NCBI GenBank assembly: GCA_964578935.1
Contig: CAZOEW010000132.1
Span: forward strand, 1-11,096
Reading direction: 5' to 3'
Length of the DNA stretch: 11,096 bases
Source of the DNA: JAQYVL01 sp964578935
GTDB lineage: Bacteria > Desulfobacterota > Desulfobacteria > Desulfobacterales > SURF-7
The translations under genes and the position numbers were made by a program. The notes under the pieces are model-generated. The model had not been told where the DNA came from. It did no database searches and saw nothing but the letters and a program-made list of their open reading frames with translations. Positions 1-5,244 of the stretch are shown piece after piece (the stretch's first letter is position 1; every line of letters starts with the position of its first letter).

Positions 1-54
1 GTTGTGGATGCGGTGAGCACTTTCGGTGATGTTGAATATTCTTGGGATGTCCAT
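1..54 (-). CDS. YjhP-like class I SAM methyltransferase, N-terminal fragment
   Basis: Only the first 18 codons are present, reading MDIPRIFNITESAHRIHN; the gene runs off the left edge. I recognise this as the start typical of YjhP-like SAM-dependent methyltransferases, where a DLGSGSGE-type SAM motif would follow. The start is supported by an AAGGAG ribosome binding site (65-70) ten bases before the ATG. The gene follows the second attC core site by about 40 bases, so it should be the gene of the third integron cassette. Its SAM-binding part is outside the window, so the family call rests on N-terminal resemblance alone, recalled without a search. Confidence 0.6.
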   Translation of the reverse strand, partial: MDIPRIFNITESAHRIHN

Positions 55-95
55 AGTAAAAAATCTCCTTACGGGTGTGGATATATTCGGTCACG

Positions 96-156
96 GCCTA
101 ACGGGTTCTTCAGCGAGCACGTTTTTTGCTCTCCGCTATAAGAGCAAGGTTAGAGC
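96..156 (-). other. attC site of the GNAT cassette
   Basis: This 61-bp recombination site is read on the minus strand. The R'' box GCTCTAAC (156-149) overlaps the TAA stop of the acetyltransferase. The R' core GTTAGGC (102-96) fits GTTRRRY exactly. Between them is an imperfect hairpin with GAGCA pairing to TGCTC around a short A-rich loop, extended outward by a few imperfect pairs. The length suits the short (59-base element) class of attC. The inner stem is weaker than in the neighbouring attC. The strongest support is that R'' is the exact reverse complement of the 5' end of the same cassette (666-659). Confidence 0.78.
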
Positions 157-665
157 GTTTTTTGCATCCAAACTGTATCGAATATCTGCCCTTTTTTTAT
201 TCCCACGTTTTTGAAAAGACCACATTCAACAAAGCCGTTTTTTTTATGAAAATCTATACTTCTTGGGTTAAGAGAAGATATGATAGCCAAGATATTCGCA
301 ATGCTTTTCTCCATCGCACCCTTTTCGAGAAAACAGAGTAGCTTCTTGCCCAAGCTTTTTCCCGTGTAGTCGGGATGAATAAAATAGGTGACTTCTGCGG
401 TTCGTGAAAATGTCGGCATAGGATTATGTGTACGCAACATTCCAAAACCAAGAATTTTTCCGCTTTGATCCTTTATAGTTCCAGTTGGGAACCCAGTCGC
501 CATCTGCAGTAGCATATCAAAAGCTTGATATGGTAATTTATTTTCTGGATATGCCGCAAAGGTATTTTCGACGTAATGATTGAATATATCCATTATTGCT
601 TCTCGGTCTTCATTTGAAATTGGAATGATAGAATACTCCATAATGCATTTCCTTTCTTGCTCTAA
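102..665 (-). mobile_element. Integron gene cassette carrying a GNAT acetyltransferase
   Basis: The cassette runs on the minus strand from the T after the core G at 666 to the core G at 102, about 564 bp. It holds one gene with 17 bases between the core site (GTTAGAGC) and the ATG, and the attC begins inside the stop codon. There is no room for a promoter upstream of the gene, so expression should come from the upstream toxin-antitoxin promoter or from an integron Pc promoter, if one survives. The exact 8-base complementarity of its two ends shows that it once existed, or could exist, as a circular cassette with a paired R'/R''. Confidence 0.82.
150..641 (-). CDS. GNAT-family N-acetyltransferase, PAT-like
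   Basis: A predicted cytoplasmic protein of 163 residues, the usual single-domain GNAT length. It would transfer acetyl from acetyl-CoA to an amine; the substrate is unknown. The layout resembles phosphinothricin/methionine-sulfoximine acetyltransferases: N-terminal IFNHYVENTFAAYPE (19-33); an AEVTYFIHPDY strand (82-92) leading into the CoA loop TGKSLGKKL (93-101); then NPRSIDFHKKNGF (125-137) and a closing DTVWMQ. The CoA loop is a degenerate form of the Q/RxxGxG/A pattern. I chose the ATG at 641 because AAGGA lies about eight bases upstream and the whole frame fits the cassette; an upstream in-frame ATG at 677 would start inside the attC stem. The stop overlaps the attC R'' box. Confidence 0.85.
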   Translation of the reverse strand: MEYSIIPISNEDREAIMDIFNHYVENTFAAYPENKLPYQAFDMLLQMATGFPTGTIKDQSGKILGFGMLRTHNPMPTFSRTAEVTYFIHPDYTGKSLGKKLLCFLEKGAMEKSIANILAIISSLNPRSIDFHKKNGFVECGLFKNVGIKKGQIFDTVWMQKTL

Positions 666-720
666 CTGAAAGCTCACAGGCGCCTGCTGTTTGGCGTCCT
701 GTGAAGTGTCGGGTTGGGTG
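659..720 (-). other. attC site of the toxin-antitoxin cassette
   Basis: This 62-bp site, read on the minus strand, starts with R'' CACCCAAC (720-713), an exact RYYYAAC match 11 bases after the toxin stop. It ends with R' GTTAGAGC (666-659). Inside is an 11-bp hairpin: positions 674-684 pair with 693-704 around an 8-base loop (685-692), with one unpaired base at 697. A single extrahelical base is what integron integrases use to choose the attC strand. R' departs from GTTRRRY only at the last base. This is the clearest attC in the window. Confidence 0.85.
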
Positions 721-731
721 ATTTTCAGATT

Positions 732-1097
732 TTATATTTTATCATCTACTTCTCTTGGCTCGGTAATTAGTTGTATACCTTGAAGGACTTGTTGAAGCTG
801 TTCTAATTTTAAAGACCCGATATTTTCTGATAGATCGCATTTATTTACTGTGAAGATTTGAGAGATATTGATCACACTTTTTTTAGGCAAATTTGCCTCA
901 CCCTTCTTCAACATGACATTCCCCGGTGCTGTTGCCCTTTTAAGGTTGGACGTTAAAGGACAGACAATAACGGTATTGATGCGGCTGCGGTTGAAAAGGT
1001 TATTTTGAATAATAACATGAGGATGCCGGTATCCTGGTTCGGGTCCGGAGGGTGCCTTAAGATCTATCCAGAATATATCTCCTTGATTAATCACCAT
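732..1097 (-). CDS. mazF: MazF/PemK-family endoribonuclease toxin
   Basis: A 121-residue protein, the normal MazF/PemK length. The family cleaves single-stranded RNA at short motifs and stops translation when the antitoxin is lost. Recognisable parts are the N-terminal GDIFWIDL strand (6-13), RHPHVIIQ (24-31) with the conserved Arg24, CPLTSN (46-51) with the catalytic-type Thr, and SVINISQIFTVNK (74-86), the usual dimer-core strand. No frame damage is seen, so it should be active. Its ATG overlaps the last seven bases of the antitoxin gene and has only a weak ribosome binding site, so translation is probably coupled. Cleavage specificity cannot be read from sequence. It sits in an integron cassette with an attC shortly after the stop. 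Confidence 0.9.
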   Translation of the reverse strand: MVINQGDIFWIDLKAPSGPEPGYRHPHVIIQNNLFNRSRINTVIVCPLTSNLKRATAPGNVMLKKGEANLPKKSVINISQIFTVNKCDLSENIGSLKLEQLQQVLQGIQLITEPREVDDKI

Positions 1098-1345
1098 TGA
1101 TCTTGAACCATATGGAGATGCCGGGAATGCATCGCTGATTTAAGAGTCAATTCCTTTTCGTCTGGGACATCATCATATGCAGAGTTGATGGCATCCAACA
1201 GCTCTTGGTTTTTATGGCGTTCTATAAACTCTTTTGCCGCCAGCGAAAAAATACGACTTCGAGATGTGTTCATTTCATGAGCTAAACTGTTGATTTGTTC
1301 AAACAAAGGTTTGTCAATTGATATTGCGGTTTTAACATTCCCCAT
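1091..1345 (-). CDS. Ribbon-helix-helix antitoxin (MazE/CopG-like)
   Basis: An 84-residue protein. Residues 4-43 have the ribbon-helix-helix pattern: a short VKTAISID strand, then the LFEQINSLAHEMN helix, and SRSRIFSLAAKEFIERH as the second helix. This part should dimerise, bind operator DNA and repress the operon. The acidic tail (about 48-84, with DDVPDEKE) is the likely toxin-binding, protease-sensitive arm. An AGGGGG ribosome binding site lies about eight bases before the ATG. The stop overlaps the toxin start (ATGGTGA), the standard antitoxin-first order. The family is RHH rather than the AbrB-fold MazE of E. coli, so I give no gene symbol. Confidence 0.87.
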   Translation of the reverse strand: MGNVKTAISIDKPLFEQINSLAHEMNTSRSRIFSLAAKEFIERHKNQELLDAINSAYDDVPDEKELTLKSAMHSRHLHMVQDQW

Positions 1346-1369
1346 TGGTCATACCCCCTTTTTGGGTTA

Positions 1370-1393
1370 AAGTATAACCATAAGTATAACCAT
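1370..1393 (-). promoter_or_regulatory. Tandem 12-bp operator-like repeat of the toxin-antitoxin operon
   Basis: Two head-to-tail copies of the same 12 bases (AAGTATAACCAT on the plus strand) occupy 1370-1381 and 1382-1393 with no spacer. Ribbon-helix-helix repressors commonly bind tandem short repeats as cooperative dimers. One copy covers the -10 box and the other fills most of the spacer, so binding would block polymerase. The repeat is seen directly; its role as operator is inference. Confidence 0.7.
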
Positions 1394-1399
1394 TGTCAA
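1371..1399 (-). promoter_or_regulatory. Sigma70-type promoter of the toxin-antitoxin cassette
   Basis: On the minus strand a perfect -35 TTGACA (1399-1394) is separated by exactly 17 bases from TATACT (1376-1371), a five-of-six -10 box. Transcription should start near 1364, about 20 bases before the antitoxin ATG. The promoter lies inside the cassette, so the pair would be expressed wherever the cassette is inserted. It may also drive the downstream GNAT cassette. Confidence 0.82.
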
Positions 1400-1407
1400 T
1401 ATTTTTT

Positions 1408-1415
1408 CACCCAAC
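1408..1415 (-). other. First cassette core site (attI/cassette junction)
   Basis: GTTGGGTG on the minus strand fits GTTRRRY and is the outermost core site, facing the integrase remnant. No attC-like hairpin or inverse core box is seen in the roughly 28 bases between it and the remnant. This fits an attI-type site rather than the end of another cassette, although the rest of attI may have been lost with the 5' part of intI. Confidence 0.65.
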
Positions 1416-1442
1416 ATAGATTAGTTGTACGAACAGACGTGA

Positions 1443-1610
1443 TTAAAAACAGCTTATCTGAAACCATTGTTGGAGAGTCATCTTAAAAAGGTTAAAATCC
1501 TGCATGAAAGGGATTTGAAACTTGGCTGTGGAGAGGTGTATCTTCCATTTGCCCTTGAGCGGAAATACCCGAGAGCACCAAAGGAGTGGGGGTGGCAATA
1601 TGTCTTTCCC
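1443..1610 (+). pseudogene. intI: Integron integrase (intI) remnant
   Basis: Fifty-six codons translate to an internal piece of an integron tyrosine recombinase. Diagnostic stretches are HLKKVKILHERDL, GEVYLPFALERKYP and EWGWQYVFP, which belong to the IntI-specific insert region and set it apart from ordinary phage integrases. There is an in-frame stop at 1440-1442 before it, and the similarity ends at the VFP around 1610. The N-terminal domain, the first catalytic Arg region, and the C-terminal HxLRHSFATHLL and Tyr motifs are all absent. About 260 of the usual 320 or so residues are missing, so it cannot be active. It reads away from the cassettes, the standard intI orientation, which supports the array assignment. 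Confidence 0.88.
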
Positions 1611-2545
1611 TACTTGTCAGCTACGGTGAGATTTCCCAATACATGATAGTCATATTTGCCGTTTTCCCAGTCGTAGTAATATCTGATTTCATATTTTCCG
1701 GCTTCAATGCCTCTCAGATTGATGGCCCCGGTTTTCATATCCTCGCCGGTGTAGGCATACGTGTAATAGGCGGTATTCTCGGATCCGGGCTCGGCAATGG
1801 ATATCCAATCGTATCTATTTCCCGGAAAATTGGAAAACTCTAAGATAATTTCTTCATACGGGGCATAGACTTTTTTATTTGGATTCACCACAAAACCCAG
1901 GTTGCCTGCTTTTGGTGCAACAGATTTTTTTGGAACCGACTGGGCGGGTTTTTGAGTGCCTCCGGCAGGTTGTGTGGCCCCGGTATATTTTGTTTGTGTG
2001 GGTTTGATATATTGTTTTTTGCTGGCGATCTTGGTGGTATGACTGCTTTTTCCGGTCAGTTTTTTACAGAACAAGGCCGCAGCTTCCAACAGTTCGTCCT
2101 CATCGGCCGCGGACTGCTGTGCTCCGAATTCGGCAATTCCTTTTTCGATATCAACGATTCTTCCGCTGATGATGATTGATTTCCCAAGCCTCATCGCGGT
2201 TCCGATGAGAATTTTCTGGGCGGAAAGAAGCTCACCGACCTTGATGGCGTATTCATCGCTCAAGGCTCCTGTCTGCTGGATTCCCTGTTCTTTGAGAAGC
2301 ATATCCATTTGATTGCGTTCGATAACCGTATAGACGCCGGTGTTGATGATCTCGGTTCTGATGAGTTCTGAAATCCGTTGCGCATTGCATTGTGAGAGAC
2401 CATCGGCTCTGAAATCCATAACAGCAAGCCGGTCTTTTTCAGCATGACCGGAAACCGGAAACAGGAGCAGTATTGTCAGTAAAAGGACCGACGCTGATTT
2501 TGAATTCATTGCATTCCTTAGAACTTGTTTTATTTTTCCGTCCAT
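1610..2545 (-). CDS. Exported CsgG-like protein with C-terminal beta-domain
   Basis: 311 residues as given. A signal peptide with hydrophobic core VLLLTILLLFPVSGHA (20-35) is probably cut after SGHA. There is no lipobox Cys, so it looks periplasmic or secreted rather than a lipoprotein. Residues 38-165 resemble the CsgG/curli-assembly fold (LAVMDF, VIERNQMDMLLKEQG, KILIGTAMRLG, SGRIVDIEKG). A Lys/Pro/Thr/Gln-rich linker (166-216) follows, then an aromatic, beta-rich domain (217-308: YDWISIAEPG, AGKYEIRYYYDW). Function is unknown; these proteins usually act in the envelope. An alternative start at 2509 has TAAGGA five bases upstream and gives a more compact signal peptide; I kept the longer start, which also has AAAAGG upstream. 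The stop sits at the edge of the intI remnant. Confidence 0.82.
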   Translation of the reverse strand: MDGKIKQVLRNAMNSKSASVLLLTILLLFPVSGHAEKDRLAVMDFRADGLSQCNAQRISELIRTEIINTGVYTVIERNQMDMLLKEQGIQQTGALSDEYAIKVGELLSAQKILIGTAMRLGKSIIISGRIVDIEKGIAEFGAQQSAADEDELLEAAALFCKKLTGKSSHTTKIASKKQYIKPTQTKYTGATQPAGGTQKPAQSVPKKSVAPKAGNLGFVVNPNKKVYAPYEEIILEFSNFPGNRYDWISIAEPGSENTAYYTYAYTGEDMKTGAINLRGIEAGKYEIRYYYDWENGKYDYHVLGNLTVADK

Positions 2546-2606
2546 GCGATTAACCTTTTTAACTGGAATGTCTGAAAAGGATAACAGCTTAATTTTTTAA
2601 GCGTAA

Positions 2607-2635
2607 ATTATGAACAAAAGATGATTCCGTGTCAA
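2607..2635 (-). promoter_or_regulatory. Sigma70-type promoter of the CsgG-like gene
   Basis: On the minus strand TTGACA (2635-2630) is followed after exactly 17 bases by CATAAT (2612-2607), one mismatch from the consensus -10. The start point would be near 2600, giving a leader of about 55 or 90 bases depending on the start codon. A short AT-rich inverted repeat (GCTTAA / TTAAGC, 2587-2602) overlaps the predicted start point and could be a regulatory site or chance. The divergent glycosyltransferase gene starts 30 bases beyond the -35 box. Confidence 0.72.
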
Positions 2636-2665
2636 TAAAATAATCATGACAAATCGGAAAATGAT

Positions 2666-3412
2666 ATGGTGAAAACATCAGGCATGCAAGTCAACGCGGG
2701 AACCGGTGTCCGGAAAGGACTGTCGATTATTATTCCGGTATATAATCATGCTGAAACCGTTGCGGGGGTTGTCAACGGCTGCCTGAAAACCGGTCATCCT
2801 GTTTTTGTTGTTGATGACGGATCAACAGATTCAACTGCTGACATGCTTCAACATATCAAAGAAATTTTTATTTTGCGTCATGGAAAAAACAGGGGGAAAG
2901 GCGCCGCAATCCTGACCGGATTGAAAGAAGCCTCCAAAATAGGGGACTGGGCTCTGACCATCGATGCCGACGGGCAGCATGATCCAGCCGATATCCGTGA
3001 ACTGGTTCGGGCGATTCCATTCAACAGCAGGCCGATCGTTGTCGGGACACGGCAGGGGATGAAAAACAGCCAGGCTCCCTGGACCAGCAGGTTTGGACGC
3101 AAATTTTCCAATTTCTGGGTATGGGCCTCGGGAGGTCGTCTCGTCAAAGACTCACAGAGCGGCTTCAGGATCTACCCCCTGCCTGAAACATTGAACCTCA
3201 GGGTGCGTTCGAAAAGATTTCAGTTTGAGGTTGAAGTCCTGGTAAAGGCGGGATGGCAAAACATGCCGATCATAGAAGTTCCGGTCCATGTGAATTATAA
3301 ACAACTGGAAAAGCGGATATCTCATTTCCGGCCGTTTGTCGATTTCATGAGAAACAGCATGGTTTTTACCCGTCTTATTTTTTTACGGATTCTACGGGGA
3401 TGTTTTAAATGA
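2666..3412 (+). CDS. Family 2 glycosyltransferase (DPM/DPG synthase-like)
   Basis: A 248-residue GT-A fold enzyme, the length of a soluble, membrane-associated GT2. It would move a sugar from a nucleotide-sugar donor to a lipid or polyisoprenoid acceptor at the cytoplasmic face. Visible motifs are the entry strand LSIIIPVYNHAETV (19-32), VVDDGSTDST (48-57) for nucleotide binding, the metal-binding DADGQHD (100-106, with D100 and D102), and DSQSGFRIYP (162-171) of DPM1-like members. There are no clear transmembrane helices, only a hydrophobic C-terminal stretch. The ATG at 2666 has a weak GGA site nine or so bases upstream. Family 2 glycosyltransferases of this kind occur in aryl polyene clusters, which suits the genes downstream. 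It is 198 bp and a possible terminator away from them, so co-transcription is uncertain. Confidence 0.88.
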   Translation: MVKTSGMQVNAGTGVRKGLSIIIPVYNHAETVAGVVNGCLKTGHPVFVVDDGSTDSTADMLQHIKEIFILRHGKNRGKGAAILTGLKEASKIGDWALTIDADGQHDPADIRELVRAIPFNSRPIVVGTRQGMKNSQAPWTSRFGRKFSNFWVWASGGRLVKDSQSGFRIYPLPETLNLRVRSKRFQFEVEVLVKAGWQNMPIIEVPVHVNYKQLEKRISHFRPFVDFMRNSMVFTRLIFLRILRGCFK

Positions 3413-3509
3413 AGATGTGGCTCTTTTGTTTCATAAATAATACTTGAAAAAAACAGGTATTCGCATAAAAATGATTCCGGGATTCATGGGCAGCAGTTTT
3501 CCCGTATGG

Positions 3510-3531
3510 AAAGGGATTGAGGCCCTTTTTT
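3510..3531 (+). terminator. Possible rho-independent terminator after the glycosyltransferase
   Basis: AAAGGG (3510-3515) pairs with CCCTTT (3523-3528) around a 7-base loop, and the second arm runs into six consecutive T's and then AATTTT. The stem is short at 6 bp, so it may be only partly effective. It lies about 100 bases after the glycosyltransferase stop and 80 bases before the ammonia-lyase start, and could separate two transcription units. The remaining 3413-3610 gap has no gene and no convincing promoter that I can see. Confidence 0.45.
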
Positions 3532-3610
3532 AATTTTCAATATCAGGCATGGTATATAAAAAACAAGTCGTTACCAGCCTGTATTCTATTTTTTCATAGA
3601 GGTGTGTTTC

Positions 3611-5170
3611 ATGGTAGAGAGATCAACGGGAAGCGATATTCTGGTTGTGGACGGAAAGAACGTCTCCTTGGAGCAGATTGTCCATGCTGTGAGGGGCAAG
3701 GCAACAGTAGAGATCAGTTCAGATGAAGGATTTCGCGGTCAGCTTGAAAAATCACGCCGTATTTTAATGGATGCGATGATCAAAGGAAAGCCCATATACG
3801 GTGTCACCACCGGATTCGGAAAGTCCTGCGGAAAAAGAATGGCGGTTGATGATGTTCTGAAAAGCGGGCTCAATCTGATTCGGTTCCATGGCTGCGGGAC
3901 CGGGGAGCCAATCGATCCTTTGCAGGTCCGGGCCGCCATGGTAACCCGGATTTTATGTTTTGCCAGGGGGTATTCAGGTGTTTCACCGAGGCTGCTGGAG
4001 CAGATGGCCGCTTTTGTAAACAGGGACATTACACCGGTTGTCCCTGCCGAGGGCTCGGTTGGGGCCTCCGGTGATCTCACGCCGATGTCATATGTCGCTG
4101 CTGCGCTGATGGGGGAGCGGGAGGTGTTTTATAACGGGAAACGAATTTCCGCGGAAACAGCCCTCAGAGAGGCCGGGCTCACCCCTCATGTTTTTGAGCC
4201 GAAAGAGCCTCTTGCGATCATGAACGGTACGGCGATCATGACCGGGATAGCGGTAATGGTTATCGATAGAGTTCAGCATTTGCTGGATGCGTTGATCTAT
4301 GCCACTTCTCTCACAATACACGCGCTGATGGGGAATGCCCATCATTATCATCCGGTAATCTCTATCGCAAAAAATCATCCCGGACAATCCTGTATCGCTG
4401 ATCGGATATTCAGCCTTCTGGACAATCATGGACGGAAAACCAAATTGGAATCAGAAGCTCTTGAAACACTTCAAGATCCATATTCTATTCGTTGCGCTCC
4501 GCAGATTGCCGGTGTGTTATGGGACACCTTGAAATGGGTAAAAGAGTGGGTGGAAATTGAATCCAACAGCGCCAATGACAACCCGATTTTTGATCCTGAA
4601 ACCGGGGATGTATACATGGGGGGCAATTTTTATGGAGGACATATTGCATCTGCAATGGATTCGTTAAAAGCGGCTCTGGCTTCTGTCGCGGATATGTCGG
4701 ACAGGCAGATCGCCTTGATGGTGAATCCCAATGTCAATAGGGGCCTGCCGGCCGATCTTGTCCGGGTAAAGGGGGAGGAGCGTCTTTTTAATCACGGTTT
4801 CAAAGCCATGTCCATATCCTCTTCTGCCTTAACGGCTGAAGCATTGAAAATGACCATGCCCGCAGCCTCTTTTTCACGCTCGACCGAGTCACATAACCAG
4901 GACAAGGTCAGTATGGGGACCATTGCGGCTCGGGATGCCCACAGAGTCTGCTGTCTTGCAGAGCGGGTCGTTGCAATCCATCTTCTGTCGGCGGTTCAGG
5001 CCTGTGAAATACGGGGAGGTGTTGCAGCACGCCCAGGCCTGGAGGATATGATTCGAAAGATTCGGGAGATCGTTTCACCCATCCATGAAGACAGGCCCAT
5101 GGACAATGACATTGAAAAAATTGTGAAGGCGGTTTCGGAGTCGGATCTGTTTGGCACTATGGCAAGCTAG
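3611..5170 (+). CDS. Aromatic amino acid ammonia-lyase (HAL/PAL/TAL family, MIO enzyme)
   Basis: 519 residues, typical of the bacterial family. It eliminates ammonia from an amino acid to give an arylacrylate, using an MIO group that forms by itself from Ala-Ser-Gly, seen here at 152-154 (GASGDLTP). Other active-site parts are Tyr63 in YGVTTGFG, Asn205 in IMNGT, QDPYSIRCAP (288-297) with the substrate-carboxylate Arg294, NSANDNP (319-325), and ESHNQDKVSMG (426-436). The NQD form is like Phe/Tyr lyases; histidine lyases usually have a QED-like version. The selectivity pair is Phe92-His93, where HAL has Ser-His. I therefore favour tyrosine or phenylalanine over histidine, not certainly. No hut genes are nearby, and the context suggests it makes the aryl starter unit. 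Start: ATG with GAGG eight bases upstream; a GTG at 3602 lacks spacing for one. Confidence 0.92.
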   Translation: MVERSTGSDILVVDGKNVSLEQIVHAVRGKATVEISSDEGFRGQLEKSRRILMDAMIKGKPIYGVTTGFGKSCGKRMAVDDVLKSGLNLIRFHGCGTGEPIDPLQVRAAMVTRILCFARGYSGVSPRLLEQMAAFVNRDITPVVPAEGSVGASGDLTPMSYVAAALMGEREVFYNGKRISAETALREAGLTPHVFEPKEPLAIMNGTAIMTGIAVMVIDRVQHLLDALIYATSLTIHALMGNAHHYHPVISIAKNHPGQSCIADRIFSLLDNHGRKTKLESEALETLQDPYSIRCAPQIAGVLWDTLKWVKEWVEIESNSANDNPIFDPETGDVYMGGNFYGGHIASAMDSLKAALASVADMSDRQIALMVNPNVNRGLPADLVRVKGEERLFNHGFKAMSISSSALTAEALKMTMPAASFSRSTESHNQDKVSMGTIAARDAHRVCCLAERVVAIHLLSAVQACEIRGGVAARPGLEDMIRKIREIVSPIHEDRPMDNDIEKIVKAVSESDLFGTMAS

Positions 5171-5244
5171 AACCGGCTCCATGCGGCGTATTTTTTTTAT
5201 ACACCCTCCAGTGGATGCAAAACAGCAGGCGGAAGGAATACCGG

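Larger units (their letters stand above)
666..1414 (-). mobile_element. Integron gene cassette carrying a toxin-antitoxin pair
   Basis: A cassette of about 749 bp on the minus strand, starting after the core G at 1415 and ending with the core G at 666. It contains its own promoter, an operator-like tandem repeat, an antitoxin, a toxin and a terminal attC. The 5' end GTTGGGTG is the exact reverse complement of its R'' box CACCCAAC. Self-promoted toxin-antitoxin cassettes are a known feature of chromosomal integrons, where they are thought to stabilise the array. This one is the first cassette after the attI position. Confidence 0.85.
1..1415 (-). mobile_element. Integron gene cassette array, attI-proximal end
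   Basis: Three consecutive cassettes are read on the minus strand: toxin-antitoxin (666-1414), GNAT (102-665), and the start of a methyltransferase cassette (from 101 leftward). Boundaries are set by core sites of the GTTRRRY type at 1415-1409 and 102-96, plus a near match (GTTAGAG) at 666-660. Each complete cassette has an 8-base 5' end exactly complementary to its own R'' box: GTTGGGTG with CACCCAAC, and GTTAGAGC with GCTCTAAC. All three genes share one orientation with little non-coding space, as in chromosomal integrons. An IntI remnant lies just outside, divergent from the cassettes. The array continues beyond the left edge. Confidence 0.88.

Noticed and set aside
126..147. Perfect 7-bp inverted repeat (TTGCTCT / AGAGCAA) that looks like a terminator hairpin
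   Set aside because: It has no T-run after the stem in either direction and lies wholly inside the second attC, so it is more likely part of, or an alternative fold of, that site.
26..341. Plus-strand open frames of 62 and 71 codons over the cassette end
   Set aside because: They cross attC sites and run antisense to the acetyltransferase and methyltransferase, with no ribosome binding site and no recognisable domain.
1425..1435. GTTGTACGAAC near-palindrome beside the first core site, considered as a LexA-like or attI accessory site
   Set aside because: It is imperfect and does not match a LexA box that I can name with confidence; the surrounding attI region is too short to test.
1586..1843. 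Plus-strand open frame of 85 codons beginning in the intI remnant
   Set aside because: It is in a different frame from the IntI similarity and is otherwise antisense to the CsgG-like gene; its hydrophobic look follows from the complement of coding DNA.
3533..3566. Possible promoter (TTAATT, 17-base spacer, TATATA) before the ammonia-lyase
   Set aside because: Both boxes match consensus poorly in AT-rich DNA; the position is plausible but the match is no better than expected by chance.
3517..3726. Plus-strand open frame of 69 codons before the ammonia-lyase
   Set aside because: It has no ribosome binding site, begins at the terminator-like hairpin, and overlaps the lyase in another frame with no recognisable protein.
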